Source: Streptomyces coeruleorubidus (GTDB lineage: Bacteria > Actinomycetota > Actinomycetes > Streptomycetales > Streptomycetaceae). Taken from it: a DNA stretch of 64,000 nt. Below, piece after piece: positions 43,378-52,301 of the stretch. Under the pieces are notes generated by a model, which was given only the letters and a program-made list of their open reading frames with translations, had not been told where the DNA came from and did not search any database. The translations under genes and the position numbers were made by a program. Within the stretch, counting starts at the first letter, position 1; every line of letters begins with the position of its first letter. The stretch lies in NCBI RefSeq assembly GCF_008705135.1, contig NZ_CP023694.1, positions 372,001 through 436,000 of the forward strand. The letters run 5' to 3'.

Positions 43378-44523
43378 TCACCATTCGGTGAACGCCCCGT
43401 CGGCTCCTCGCCATACGGGGTTGCGCCAGCGGTGTCCGGTCTCGGCGGCGCGGCGTACGGCCTTCTCGTCGATGTCGACACCGAGGCCGGGACGGGACCC
43501 GCGGACGGCGTACCCGCCGTCGAAGCGGAAGGGTTCGGGATCCATCACGTACTCCAGCAGGTCGCACTGCTGGTTGTAGTGGATGCCCATGCTCTGTTCC
43601 TGGATGAGGAAGTTCGGCACGGAGAAGGCGATCTGGAGGCTGGCGGCCAGCGCGATCGGGCCGAGCGGGCAGTGGGGTGCCATGGTGACGTCGTACGTCT
43701 CGGCCATGGCCGCGATGCGGCGGACCTCGGAGATGCCGCCCGCGTGCGACAGGTCGGGCTGGGCGACGGCGATGCCGCTGGTCATGACCTCGCGGAAGTC
43801 CCAGCGGGAGTAGAGGCGTTCGCCGGTGGCGAGCGGGATGCTCGTGGACTCCACCAGGCTGCGCAGGTTGCCCGAGTGTTCCGGCAGAACGGGTTCTTCG
43901 ACGAACAGCGGGTGCAGTGGTTCCAGCAGGGGCAGCAGGCGGCGTGCCATGGCGGTGGAGACGCGGCCGTGGAAGTCGACGGCGATGTCCCGCTCGTCGC
44001 CGAGCACGTCGCGGACGGCCGCGACGCGTTCGACGACCTCGGCGGTGCGGGCCGGGGTGTCGATCGGGGCGAGCTCGGCCGAGGCGTTCATCTTCACGGC
44101 GGTGAAGCCCGCCTTCACCTGCTCCCGGGCCAGCTCCGCCACGTCGCTCGGGCGGTCGCCGCCGATCCAGGCGTACATCCGGACGCGGTCCCGTACCGGG
44201 CCGCCGAGGAGGCGGTGCACCGGGACGCCGTAGGTCTTGCCGGCGATGTCCCACAGGGCCTGGTCGATACCGGCGACGGCACTGGAGAGGATGGGGCCGC
44301 CGCGGTAGAAGCCGCCCTTGGTGAGCACCTGCCAGTGGTCCTCGATGCGCAGCGGGTCCCGGCCGACGAGGTGGTCGGCCAGTTCGTGGACCGCGGTGCG
44401 CACGGTCTCGGCACGGCCCTCGATCACGGGTTCGCCCCAGCCGGTGATGCCCTCGTCGGTGGCGACGCGCAGGAACAGCCAGCGCGGAGCCACCAGGAAC
44501 GTCTCAAGTCCGGTTATCTTCAA
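43378..44523 (-). CDS. dgoD: D-galactonate dehydratase
   Basis: A 381-residue enolase-superfamily enzyme that dehydrates galactonate to 2-keto-3-deoxygalactonate. The start is a TTG at 44523 within a TTGA overlap with the GntR stop, with GGAAG just upstream. It closely follows the enteric DgoD pattern: PRWLFLRVATDEG, GWGEPVIEGRAETV, FYRGGPILSSAVAGIDQALW, DFHGRVS, FVEEPVLPE, LATGERLYSRWDF, QPDLSHAGG, APHCPLGPIALAA and EQSMGIHYN. These give the metal ligands and the catalytic histidine of that subgroup. It is the key gene identifying the neighbourhood as an oxidative galactose pathway. Confidence 0.93.
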   Translation of the reverse strand: MKITGLETFLVAPRWLFLRVATDEGITGWGEPVIEGRAETVRTAVHELADHLVGRDPLRIEDHWQVLTKGGFYRGGPILSSAVAGIDQALWDIAGKTYGVPVHRLLGGPVRDRVRMYAWIGGDRPSDVAELAREQVKAGFTAVKMNASAELAPIDTPARTAEVVERVAAVRDVLGDERDIAVDFHGRVSTAMARRLLPLLEPLHPLFVEEPVLPEHSGNLRSLVESTSIPLATGERLYSRWDFREVMTSGIAVAQPDLSHAGGISEVRRIAAMAETYDVTMAPHCPLGPIALAASLQIAFSVPNFLIQEQSMGIHYNQQCDLLEYVMDPEPFRFDGGYAVRGSRPGLGVDIDEKAVRRAAETGHRWRNPVWRGADGAFTEW

Positions 44524-45263
44524 GGAGCTTCCTTCGGCTGCGTGTCGTGTGCTTCGTCCTGGCCGTCCCGCGCCCGGACGGCCGCCAGGTCGTCGGAGGC
44601 CTGGGCCAGCAGGGACTCGACGGCGGCCACGGCGGCGTCCGGGTCGCCCGCTTCGACCGCGTCCAGCAGTTCCTGGTGCACGGGGATGGAGTCGGAGTGG
44701 TGCTGGGCGCCGTGCACGATCCGGTCGCGGACGCGCAGACCGGCCTCGATGACGACCTCCATGCGGCTGAGCAGTTCGTTGTGGGCGGCGTCCAGCAGGG
44801 CGCGGTGGAAGGCCAGGTCCGCCTCGACCATGGCCTCCGCGTCCGCGCCCGCCGCCGCCATGGCGTCGAGCGCCTGCCGCATCGCCTCCAGGTCGGACGG
44901 GGTGCGGCGGGCCGCGGCGAGCCGGGCTCCGGCGGGCTCGACTATCGCGCGGACCTCGGCGAGGTCCTCCAGGAAGGCGTCGGTCGGAGCACTGCTGCCC
45001 TGCCAGCGCAGCAGGTCGCTGTCGAGCAGGTTCCAGTCGGCCCGGGGCCGGATGGTCGTACCGCGCTTCTGCTTCGACTCGAGCAGGCCCTTGGACGCCA
45101 GCACGCGCATCGCCTCGCGGACGACGGTCTTGCTGACGCCGAGTTCTGCCTCGAACTTGACCGGGTCCACCACGGACCCCGGGGGGTAGTCGCCGCGGAT
45201 GATGCGCCGGCCCAGCTCCTCCACGGCCTGGCCGTGCAGCCCCTTACCGGGATGGGTCACCAC
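44520..45263 (-). CDS. GntR-family (FadR/FCD) regulator of the galactose operon
   Basis: A 247-residue regulator. The winged helix (residues about 10-75) contains FEAELGVSKTVVREAMRVLA, and the FCD domain contains EADLAFHRALLDAAHNELL near 145. It sits between the SDR and dgoD and overlaps dgoD, a place where DgoR-type regulators are found. It probably senses a galactonate intermediate. The AT-rich site at 46137-46158, repeated at 54385-54404, is its best candidate operator. GTG 45263 and GTG 45260 are adjacent possible starts. Confidence 0.9.
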   Translation of the reverse strand: MVTHPGKGLHGQAVEELGRRIIRGDYPPGSVVDPVKFEAELGVSKTVVREAMRVLASKGLLESKQKRGTTIRPRADWNLLDSDLLRWQGSSAPTDAFLEDLAEVRAIVEPAGARLAAARRTPSDLEAMRQALDAMAAAGADAEAMVEADLAFHRALLDAAHNELLSRMEVVIEAGLRVRDRIVHGAQHHSDSIPVHQELLDAVEAGDPDAAVAAVESLLAQASDDLAAVRARDGQDEAHDTQPKEAP

Positions 45264-45318
45264 GTTCTCCGTTTCCGCTCCGGTCCCGTTCGCTGCCGGC
45301 GCGCACGCCGCGTGCCGC

Positions 45319-46080
45319 TCACGAGGACTCCTTCATGACGCTCCATCCTCCATCGACCACGAGGCTCGCTCCGGTCACGAACGAGGCGTCCTCCGATGCC
45401 AGGAAGGCGACGGCGGCGGCGACCTCCTCCGGCTGTCCGAACCGCTTGGCCGCCGTGGCCGCCACACTGCGCGCCCGGTCGGCCTCCGGGATCCCGTCCC
45501 ACGCGGCGGTGAGGACGGGGCCGGGCAGCACCGTGTTGACCCGGATGTCCGGCCCGTACTCGACGGCCAGCTGCCGCCCCAGCGAGCACAGCGCGCCCTT
45601 CGCCGCGGCGTAGGCGGCATGGCCGGGCAGGCCGATGACCGCGTGCACCGAGGAGGTGAGGACCACGGAGCCCCGCGCCTCGCGCAGCATGGCCGCGAAG
45701 GTCTTCATCGCCCGCCAGGCCGGCTTGAGCAGCACGGCCATCTGGCCGTCCCACTCGGCCTCGCCCATTTCGTGGGCGGGCTTGTTGAGCTGGGCGAAGG
45801 CGTTGCTGTGCAGCACGTCCAGCCGGCCGTGCCGTTCCTCGACATGGCGGGCCAGATTCTCCCAGTCGGCGGCCGAGGTCACGTCGCAGCGCACGTACTC
45901 CGCGCGCCCTCCCCCGGCCTCGATGTCCGCCGCGACCGTCTTGCCGGCCGCGTCGTCCACGTCCGTGACCACGACCGTCGCGCCCTCGTCCGCGAGTCTG
46001 CGGGCCGTGGCCGCGCCGATCCCGTGCGCGGCGCCGGTGATCACCGCCACGCGCCCCGCCATCCTGCGGCATTCCGTCAT
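45319..46080 (-). CDS. SDR dehydrogenase, probable galactose 1-dehydrogenase
   Basis: The ATG at 46080 follows GGAGGGGAGAG. The 253-residue classical SDR has ITGAAHGIG at the cofactor site, LTSSVHAV with the catalytic serine, and YAAAK. It leads the operon of dgoD, aldolase, kinase and lactonase, where the one missing step is oxidation of galactose to its lactone, so that role is inferred. Other sugar substrates such as arabinose, fucose or glucose are possible. Confidence 0.87.
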   Translation of the reverse strand: MTECRRMAGRVAVITGAAHGIGAATARRLADEGATVVVTDVDDAAGKTVAADIEAGGGRAEYVRCDVTSAADWENLARHVEERHGRLDVLHSNAFAQLNKPAHEMGEAEWDGQMAVLLKPAWRAMKTFAAMLREARGSVVLTSSVHAVIGLPGHAAYAAAKGALCSLGRQLAVEYGPDIRVNTVLPGPVLTAAWDGIPEADRARSVAATAAKRFGQPEEVAAAVAFLASEDASFVTGASLVVDGGWSVMKESS

Positions 46081-46136
46081 CCCGCGTCTCTCCCCTCCGC
46101 TGCCTGCACTCAAGCTGCCGCACCCATCCTAGCTCT

Positions 46137-46158
46137 TTCAATTAATAATGAATATATC
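46137..46158. promoter_or_regulatory. AT-rich operator of the divergent galactose operons
   Basis: The sequence TTCAATTAATAATGAATATA is almost free of G/C in very GC-rich DNA. It contains AATAATGAAT (46144-46153), identical to 54395-54404. It lies midway between the SDR and GH42 starts, so one protein bound here could control both operons. Confidence 0.6.
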
Positions 46159-46195
46159 TTGACGGGGTGGCGATGTCGCTCCGAGACTGACGGCC

Positions 46196-48235
46196 ATGCG
46201 ACAGGCAGACTCAGTAGCGATCGACGCCCGGCGGCGCCTGCGCCCGGCCGGGATCGCCTTCGGCGGCGACTACAACCCCGAGCAGTGGCCCGAGGCGGTG
46301 TGGGCCGAGGACGTGACGCTGATGAAGGAGGCGGGCGTCTCCCTGGTGACGGCCGGCATCTTCTCCTGGGCGAAGGTGGAGCCGAGGCCCGGCGAGTACG
46401 ACTTCGGCTGGTTCGACCGGGTCATGGACAACCTCGCCGGGGCGGGTGTGGCCGTGTGCCTGGCCACCATGACGGCGTCACCGCCCCCGTGGCTGTCCCG
46501 GCTGCACCCCGAGATCCTCCCCGAGACCGCCGACGGCCGGCGCATGTGGCCCGGCGGGCGCCAGCACTACTGCCCCTCCAGCCCCGTCTACCGCGAGCAC
46601 GCCGTGCGCCTGGTCGAACGGCTGGCCACCCGGTACGCCGACCACCCCGCGCTGGAGATGTGGCACATCGGCAACGAGTACGGCTGCCACACCCCGATGT
46701 GCTGGTGCGACGAGTCGGCCGCCGACTTCCGGCGCTGGCTGGCCGAGCGCTACGGCGACGTCGAGGCGCTCAACGACGCCTGGTCGACGGCCTTCTGGGC
46801 CCAGCGCTACGACAGTTTCGACGAGGTGCTTCCACCGCGGCTCGCGCCGACCTTCCCGAACCCCGCCCAGCAGCTCGACTTCGCCCGGTTCTCCGACGAC
46901 GCGCTGCTCCAGTGCTATCTGGCGGAGAAGGAGGTCCTGCGGCGGATCACCCCGGACGTGCCGGTCACGACGAACTTCATCGGCGTGCACAAGCCCGTCG
47001 ACGCCTTCCGCTGGGCCGCCGAGGAGGACGTCGTGTCGGTCGACGTCTACCAGGACCCGCACGACGAGAACACACATGTCTCGGCGGGGTTCATCTTCGA
47101 CGTCACCCGCTCCGCCCGCGCCGGACAGCCGTGGATGCTGATGGAGCAGGCCCCGAGCGCGGTCAACTGGCGTGACCGCAACGGGCCCAAGCCGCCCGGG
47201 CGGATGCGGCTGTGGAGCTGGCAGGCGGTCGCCCAGGGCGCGGACGCGGTGCTGTACTTCCAGTGGCGGCAGTCCCGGGGCGGCGCCGAGAAGTACCACT
47301 CGGCGATGCTCCCGCACGGCGGCACCGACACCCGCACCTTCCGCGAAGTGAGCGAGCTGGGACGTGAGTTGGCCGCTGTGCCGCGGATCGCCGGCACCCG
47401 GTCCACCGCCGATGCCGCCCTGGTCCTGGACTGGAACAGCTGGTGGGCGCTGGAGCTGGACTCCCACCCGTCGACCGCCCTGAACCAGATGGAGATCGCG
47501 CTCGCCCACTACCGGCCGCTCTTCGACGCCGGCATCGCCTGCGACGTCGTACCCCCCGACCGCGACCTGTCCGGCTACCGCCTCGTCGTCGTACCCAGCC
47601 TGTACCTGCTGAAGGAGCAGGACTCCGAGCGCCTCACCGAGTTCGTGCGCGGCGGCGGACATCTGCTGGTGTCGTTCTTCTCCGGCATCGTCGACGACTG
47701 CGACCGGGTGCACCTGGGCGGATACCCGGCGCCCCTGCGCGAGGTACTGGGCCTGCGCGTCGAGGAGTTCTGGCCGCTCGCGGAGAACGAGACAGTGGAC
47801 GTCCGGCGCGCGGACGGCACGGCCGGCCGCGCCGACCTGTGGTCGGAGGTCGTCGTACCCGAAGGCGCCCAGGCGGTGGCGGACTTCGGTTCCGGGCCGC
47901 TGGCCGGGCGGCCGGCCGTCACCCGGCACTCCTTCGGCGAGGGAGACGCGTGGTACGTCGCGACGCGTCTCGCACCGGGGGCCATGCGAGCACTGACGGA
48001 GGACGTGTGCCGTGCGGCGTCCGTCCGGCCGGTGCTGCCCGGGCTTCCCGAGCACGTCCAGGCGACCGTGCGCGAGGGCGACGGCGGACGGTTCGTCTTC
48101 CTGCTGAACCACGGTCGGGAGGAAGCCGAGATCCAGTTGCCCGAGCCAATGACCGATGCCTTGACCCAGGGGGCGGCTCCCGCGGACCGGCTCACGCTGC
48201 CCGCGGCCGGAGTGGCCGTACTGGTCGAGCCCTAG
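46196..48235 (+). CDS. GH42 beta-galactosidase, cytosolic
   Basis: A 679-residue protein without a signal peptide. The GH42 barrel has acid/base Glu161 in HIGNEYG and nucleophile Glu317 in MLMEQAPS. A cysteine group typical of the family's zinc site is partly present (Cys126, Cys164, Cys169, Cys171). A trimerisation domain (about 390-600) and a small C-terminal sheet domain follow. It heads the importer operon and would release galactose from imported beta-galactosides for the divergent oxidative pathway. The Shine-Dalgarno is weak. Confidence 0.92.
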   Translation: MRQADSVAIDARRRLRPAGIAFGGDYNPEQWPEAVWAEDVTLMKEAGVSLVTAGIFSWAKVEPRPGEYDFGWFDRVMDNLAGAGVAVCLATMTASPPPWLSRLHPEILPETADGRRMWPGGRQHYCPSSPVYREHAVRLVERLATRYADHPALEMWHIGNEYGCHTPMCWCDESAADFRRWLAERYGDVEALNDAWSTAFWAQRYDSFDEVLPPRLAPTFPNPAQQLDFARFSDDALLQCYLAEKEVLRRITPDVPVTTNFIGVHKPVDAFRWAAEEDVVSVDVYQDPHDENTHVSAGFIFDVTRSARAGQPWMLMEQAPSAVNWRDRNGPKPPGRMRLWSWQAVAQGADAVLYFQWRQSRGGAEKYHSAMLPHGGTDTRTFREVSELGRELAAVPRIAGTRSTADAALVLDWNSWWALELDSHPSTALNQMEIALAHYRPLFDAGIACDVVPPDRDLSGYRLVVVPSLYLLKEQDSERLTEFVRGGGHLLVSFFSGIVDDCDRVHLGGYPAPLREVLGLRVEEFWPLAENETVDVRRADGTAGRADLWSEVVVPEGAQAVADFGSGPLAGRPAVTRHSFGEGDAWYVATRLAPGAMRALTEDVCRAASVRPVLPGLPEHVQATVREGDGGRFVFLLNHGREEAEIQLPEPMTDALTQGAAPADRLTLPAAGVAVLVEP

Positions 48236-48265
48236 ACGAACCGAGCTCCAGAAAAAGGGACGTAC

Positions 48266-49618
48266 ATGAACAGCTCACCACCCTCGCGGAGGTCTGTGCT
48301 CCGGTGGGGTGCCGGGGCGGCCGGGTCACTGGCCGCACTCCCGGCCCTCACCGCGTGCGGCCAGACGGTCGGAGCCGCCCGCGCCACCAGACAGGCACCC
48401 ACGCGGCGCGGCCAGAAGGTCAAGCTCGTCTTCTGGACCTGGGTGCCGATGCAGAAGACCGTCGACCTGTGGAACCGGACGCACCCGGACATCCAAGTCG
48501 AGATGCAGACCATCCCGCAGAACGTGACGGGCGGCTACCAGAAGATGCACGCCTCGCTGACGGCCGGGAATCCTCCCGACCTGGCCCAGGTCGAGTACCA
48601 CGAGCTTCCCAGCTTCATGCTGGTCAACGGCCTGACGAACCTGAGCGAGTACGGTGCCGACGAACTGCGCGACAGCTATGTGCCGTGGCAGTGGCAGCAG
48701 GGCGTCTTCGACGGCGAGGTCTACACCGTCCCTCAGGCCTCCGGCCCCATGGGCCTCTTCTACCGCCGGGACCTCTTCGCGAAGTGGGGCATCGCAACGC
48801 CCACCACCTGGGCCGAGTTCGAGGCGGCCGCCCGCGTGGTCAAGGCCCGCGGCAACGGGGCCAGGCTGTGCGCGTTCGCACCCAACCAGCCCAGCTGGTT
48901 CGCCGCGATGTGCTGGCAGCGCGGCGCACGGTGGGTGCGCACGGAGGGCGACACCTGGGTCGTCGACATGGACGACGATCTCTCCCGCGAGGTCGCGGAG
49001 TACTGGGAGAGGATGGTCCGCGACGACCTCGTCTTCGTCGAACCCGACATGTCCAACGCCTGGTACAAGCATGTCCAGACCGGCCAGATCTCCGCCTGGA
49101 TCGGTCCGCAGTGGGGCGACGCCCTGCTGCGCGGCAACGCGCCGGGCACCGCGGGAGAGTGGCGGGTCGCCCTGCTGCCCCAGTGGGAGGAAGGACAGAA
49201 GGCCTCCGCCAACTGGGGCGGATCGTCCACCGCGATCCTTCAGGGCACCCGGCACCCGCGCGAGGCCCTGCGGTTCGCGCACTGGATCAACACCGACCGC
49301 CGGGCCGTCGACCTGAACGTCTCCGTCGGCTACGGCTGGCCCGCGGCCGCCGGCATCTTCCGCGGATCGGCGCTCGACAAGCCCGACCCGTTCTTCGGCG
49401 GGCAGCGCTACAACGACGTGTTCACGGCGTCCGACCGGGCGATCGACACCTCCTGGAAGTGGTCGCCCACCACGGACGCCGACTTCGCCCAGCTCCAGGA
49501 CGCCTTCGGCGCGGCCATCGACGGAGAAGGCAGCCTCACCGGTGCGCTGGCCGACGCCCAGAAAAGCACCGTGGACAACCTGAAGGCGAAGGGCCTGACG
49601 GCAAGGAGCGCGCGATGA
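48266..49618 (+). CDS. Sugar ABC transporter substrate-binding lipoprotein
   Basis: A 450-residue family 1 solute-binding protein. It has a twin-arginine signal (SRRSVLRWGAGAAG) that ends in a lipobox LTAC (Cys31), so it may be exported folded and then lipid-anchored. KLVFWTWVPMQKTVDLWNRT opens the binding domain. It follows GH42 by 30 bases and overlaps the permease gene. The ligand is probably a beta-galactoside oligosaccharide (inferred from the operon). Confidence 0.92.
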   Translation: MNSSPPSRRSVLRWGAGAAGSLAALPALTACGQTVGAARATRQAPTRRGQKVKLVFWTWVPMQKTVDLWNRTHPDIQVEMQTIPQNVTGGYQKMHASLTAGNPPDLAQVEYHELPSFMLVNGLTNLSEYGADELRDSYVPWQWQQGVFDGEVYTVPQASGPMGLFYRRDLFAKWGIATPTTWAEFEAAARVVKARGNGARLCAFAPNQPSWFAAMCWQRGARWVRTEGDTWVVDMDDDLSREVAEYWERMVRDDLVFVEPDMSNAWYKHVQTGQISAWIGPQWGDALLRGNAPGTAGEWRVALLPQWEEGQKASANWGGSSTAILQGTRHPREALRFAHWINTDRRAVDLNVSVGYGWPAAAGIFRGSALDKPDPFFGGQRYNDVFTASDRAIDTSWKWSPTTDADFAQLQDAFGAAIDGEGSLTGALADAQKSTVDNLKAKGLTARSAR

Positions 49619-50559
49619 GTACCACGATCAGCCGGACGAAGAAGTCCCCGCCGGGCAGCCGGCGTTCGGCTCGCCCCGACCGGGCGGCCTGGGGGTTCCT
49701 GCTCCCCTTCGTCGCTCTCTTCCTGTTCACCTTCGTCCTTCCGCTCGGCTACGCGGTCTACCAGAGCCTGCTCACACCGCAGCGCTCCGGCGCTCTGGGC
49801 CTGGGCCCGGCCACCCTCGGCTTCGCCGGACTGGACAACTACGCCCTCGCCCTTCAGCAGTCGGCCTTCCTGGAGAGCTTCGCGCGGGTACTGCTCTTCG
49901 GCCTGGTGCAGATCCCGGTGATGCTGCTGCTGGCCACCGCGCTGGCCCTGGCACTCGACACGCTCTCCCACCGCTGGGCGGGCATCCTGCGTGCCGCCTA
50001 CTTCCTGCCGTACGGCGTCCCCGGCGTCATCGCCTCGATCCTGTGGGGCTTCCTGTACGTGCCGGGCGTCAGCCCGATCACCGACCTGCTCGGCAGGATC
50101 GGGCTCGCGCCCGACTTCCTCGGCTACGACACCGCGCTGTGGTCCATCGCCAACATCGTGATCTGGGAGTTCGCCGGCTACAACATGCTGGTGATCGTCG
50201 CCCAGCTCAAGGCGATCCCCCAGGAGCTCTACGAGGCCGCCCGCATCGACGGGGCCGGTGCGTGGCAGACGGCGATGCGGATCAAGCTGCCGCTCGCCCG
50301 GCCGGCCCTGGTGCTCACCGGCGTGTTCTCCATCATCGGAACACTCCAGTTGTTCGCCGAACCGCTGGTCATCAAGCCACTGACCCCGGCGGTCACCAAC
50401 TCGTACACACCGAACCTGAGCGCGTACAACGAGGCGTTCGCCAACAACAACATCTACCTCGCCGCGGCCGAGTCGGTGATCCTCGCCCTGGTGGCGAGCG
50501 TGCTGTCCTTCGGCTTCCTCAGCCTGGTGAACCGCAGGGAAGGAAGGGATGCACGGTGA
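49615..50559 (+). CDS. Sugar ABC transporter permease, MalF type
   Basis: A 314-residue permease with six predicted helices. The EAA loop QELYEAARIDGAGAWQTA is near residue 205. It starts in an ATGA overlap with the binding-protein gene and ends in a GTGA overlap with the next permease. No ATPase is encoded nearby, as in the other importer of this window. Confidence 0.92.
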   Translation: MSTTISRTKKSPPGSRRSARPDRAAWGFLLPFVALFLFTFVLPLGYAVYQSLLTPQRSGALGLGPATLGFAGLDNYALALQQSAFLESFARVLLFGLVQIPVMLLLATALALALDTLSHRWAGILRAAYFLPYGVPGVIASILWGFLYVPGVSPITDLLGRIGLAPDFLGYDTALWSIANIVIWEFAGYNMLVIVAQLKAIPQELYEAARIDGAGAWQTAMRIKLPLARPALVLTGVFSIIGTLQLFAEPLVIKPLTPAVTNSYTPNLSAYNEAFANNNIYLAAAESVILALVASVLSFGFLSLVNRREGRDAR

Positions 50560-51488
50560 GCGTGTCCGCACCCCACACCGAGGAACCGACAACCGCCTCC
50601 GCTCACGTTCCACAGGGGGCCGGGCGAGGCCCTGACAGCGGTCCGCGCCGTCGCGTGAAGCCCTCGCGGATCCTGCTGGTCGCCCTGCTGACCGTCGCGG
50701 CGCTCTATTTCCTGCTGCCCGTCTACTGGCTGGTGGTGGCCTCCACCAAGAGCAGCGCCGACCTCTTCGGCACCTTCGGACTGTGGTTCTCCGACCCGCG
50801 GTGGCTGGACAACACGTCGAAGGTCTTCTCCTACGGCGACGGCATCTTCTGGAGCTGGACCTTCAACAGCGTCCTGTACGCGGGGGTGGGCGGTGCGCTG
50901 GCCACCCTGCTCGCGGGCGCCGCCGGCTACGCCCTCGCCGTGTACCGCTTCCGTGGCCGGGAGGCGGTCTTCAAGGTCGTGCTCGCCGGTGTGCTGCTCC
51001 CGAGTACCGCGCTCGCGCTGCCGCTGTACCTGCTGTTCAGCAAGGTGGGCCTGGCCAACACCTACTGGGCGGTGCTGATTCCGAGCATCGTCAGCCCGTT
51101 CGGGGTGTATCTGTGCCGGATCTACGCGGAGGCCGCGGTACCGGCCGAGATGCTGGAGGCGGCCCGCGTGGACGGCGCGGGCGAGTGGCGGATCTTCGGC
51201 ACCCTGGTGCTGCGCACCATGACACCCGCGCTGGTGACCGTCTTCCTCTTCCAGTTCGTCGGCATCTGGAACAACTACTTCCTGCCGCTGGTGATGCTCT
51301 CGGACGAACGCAAGTACCCGATCACCCTGGGCCTGACGACCTGGCAGGCGGCGGCCAACCGCATTCCCGAGCTCAACCAGCTCACGGTGGGCGGCGCGTT
51401 CCTCTCGATCCTCCCGCTGGCCGCCGCGATGCTCGTCCTCCAGCGCTACTGGCGGTCCGGCCTGACCCAGGGCAGCGTCAAGGGCTGA
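50556..51488 (+). CDS. Sugar ABC transporter permease, MalG type
   Basis: The GTG start at 50556 overlaps the MalF stop. The 310-residue protein has a polar 33-residue N-terminus, six predicted helices, and the EAA loop AEMLEAARVDGAGEWRIF near residue 200. It ends with LTQGSVKG just before a strong hairpin terminator, closing the GH42-importer operon. Confidence 0.92.
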   Translation: MSVSAPHTEEPTTASAHVPQGAGRGPDSGPRRRVKPSRILLVALLTVAALYFLLPVYWLVVASTKSSADLFGTFGLWFSDPRWLDNTSKVFSYGDGIFWSWTFNSVLYAGVGGALATLLAGAAGYALAVYRFRGREAVFKVVLAGVLLPSTALALPLYLLFSKVGLANTYWAVLIPSIVSPFGVYLCRIYAEAAVPAEMLEAARVDGAGEWRIFGTLVLRTMTPALVTVFLFQFVGIWNNYFLPLVMLSDERKYPITLGLTTWQAAANRIPELNQLTVGGAFLSILPLAAAMLVLQRYWRSGLTQGSVKG

Positions 51489-51512
51489 GGGGAGGGGCTG
51501 CCGCCCCTCCCC
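51489..51512 (+). terminator. Hairpin terminator of the GH42-importer operon
   Basis: GGGGAGGGGC (51489-51498) pairs perfectly with GCCCCTCCCC (51503-51512) around TGCC, directly after the stop codon. Confidence 0.8.
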
Positions 51513-51562
51513 CGGTGACCGGCCCGGCGTCGTCGGCGCCGGCCCCGCCATGACTCCCCGCA

Positions 51563-51590
51563 CCTAACTGGTCCACATGTTCCAGTTAGG
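51563..51590. promoter_or_regulatory. Palindromic operator of the second TetR gene
   Basis: CCTAACTGG (51563-51571) and CCAGTTAGG (51582-51590) are perfect nine-base arms separated by ten bases. They end 12 bases before the TetR ATG, and a TAGGGT follows as a possible -10. Likely autoregulatory site. Confidence 0.7.
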
Positions 51591-51602
51591 TAGGGTGAGG
51601 GC

Positions 51603-52298
51603 ATGACTTCTTCCGCAGCTCCCGGAGACACCCCGGACCAGCAGCCCGGCACGGGACTGCGGGCCGACGCCGAGCGCAACCGCTGCCGCATCCTGGCCGC
51701 CGCCCGCCGCCTCTACGCCCGCGAGGGCCTCGGCGTGTCCATGGCCTCCATCGCACGCGAGGCCGGCGTCGGCAAAGCCACTCTCTCCCGCCGGTTCGCC
51801 ACCAAGGAGGAGCTGGTCGCCGCCGTCTTCGCCGAGCGCATGGACGCCTACGCCACCGCCGTCAGCGTCGCCCTGGACGACCCCGACCCCTGGCACGGCT
51901 TAATCGGCTACGTGCACGCCATCTGCGGCATGCAGGCCGCCGACCGCGGCTTCGCCGACGTCCTGACCATGACCTTTCCGGCCGCCAAGGCTCTGGAGGC
52001 CCGCCGCGCCGAGGCGTACGACCGGCTGCTCGAACTCATCGTCCGCGCCAAGGACACCGGGCACCTGCGTGACGACTTCACCCACCAGGACGTCGTCATC
52101 CTGCTCATCGCCAACGCCGGCGTCGTCACCGCCACCGGCGACGCCGCCCCCGACACCTGGCGCCGCCTCGTCGGCCACATGCTCCGCTCCTACGCCGCCC
52201 CCGGCGCGCCGATCCCCCCGCTGCCCGACGCGCCGGCGTCCACCGCCCTCTACCGCGCCATGGTCCGCCTCACACGAACCGGCCAGGACCTCTCCTGA
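51603..52298 (+). CDS. TetR-family regulator (paralogue of 35747-36445)
   Basis: A 231-residue protein with helix-turn-helix MASIAREAGVGKATLSRRFA (residues about 44-63) and a TetR ligand domain containing GFADVLTMTFPAAKALEARR. It shares most of these blocks with the TetR at 35747, yet its operator differs. TTA at 51900-51902 (codon 100) could make it bldA-dependent. Its stop is three bases from the convergent GH2 stop. The regulated genes other than itself are unknown. Confidence 0.9.
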   Translation: MTSSAAPGDTPDQQPGTGLRADAERNRCRILAAARRLYAREGLGVSMASIAREAGVGKATLSRRFATKEELVAAVFAERMDAYATAVSVALDDPDPWHGLIGYVHAICGMQAADRGFADVLTMTFPAAKALEARRAEAYDRLLELIVRAKDTGHLRDDFTHQDVVILLIANAGVVTATGDAAPDTWRRLVGHMLRSYAAPGAPIPPLPDAPASTALYRAMVRLTRTGQDLS

Positions 52299-52301
52299 AG
52301 G

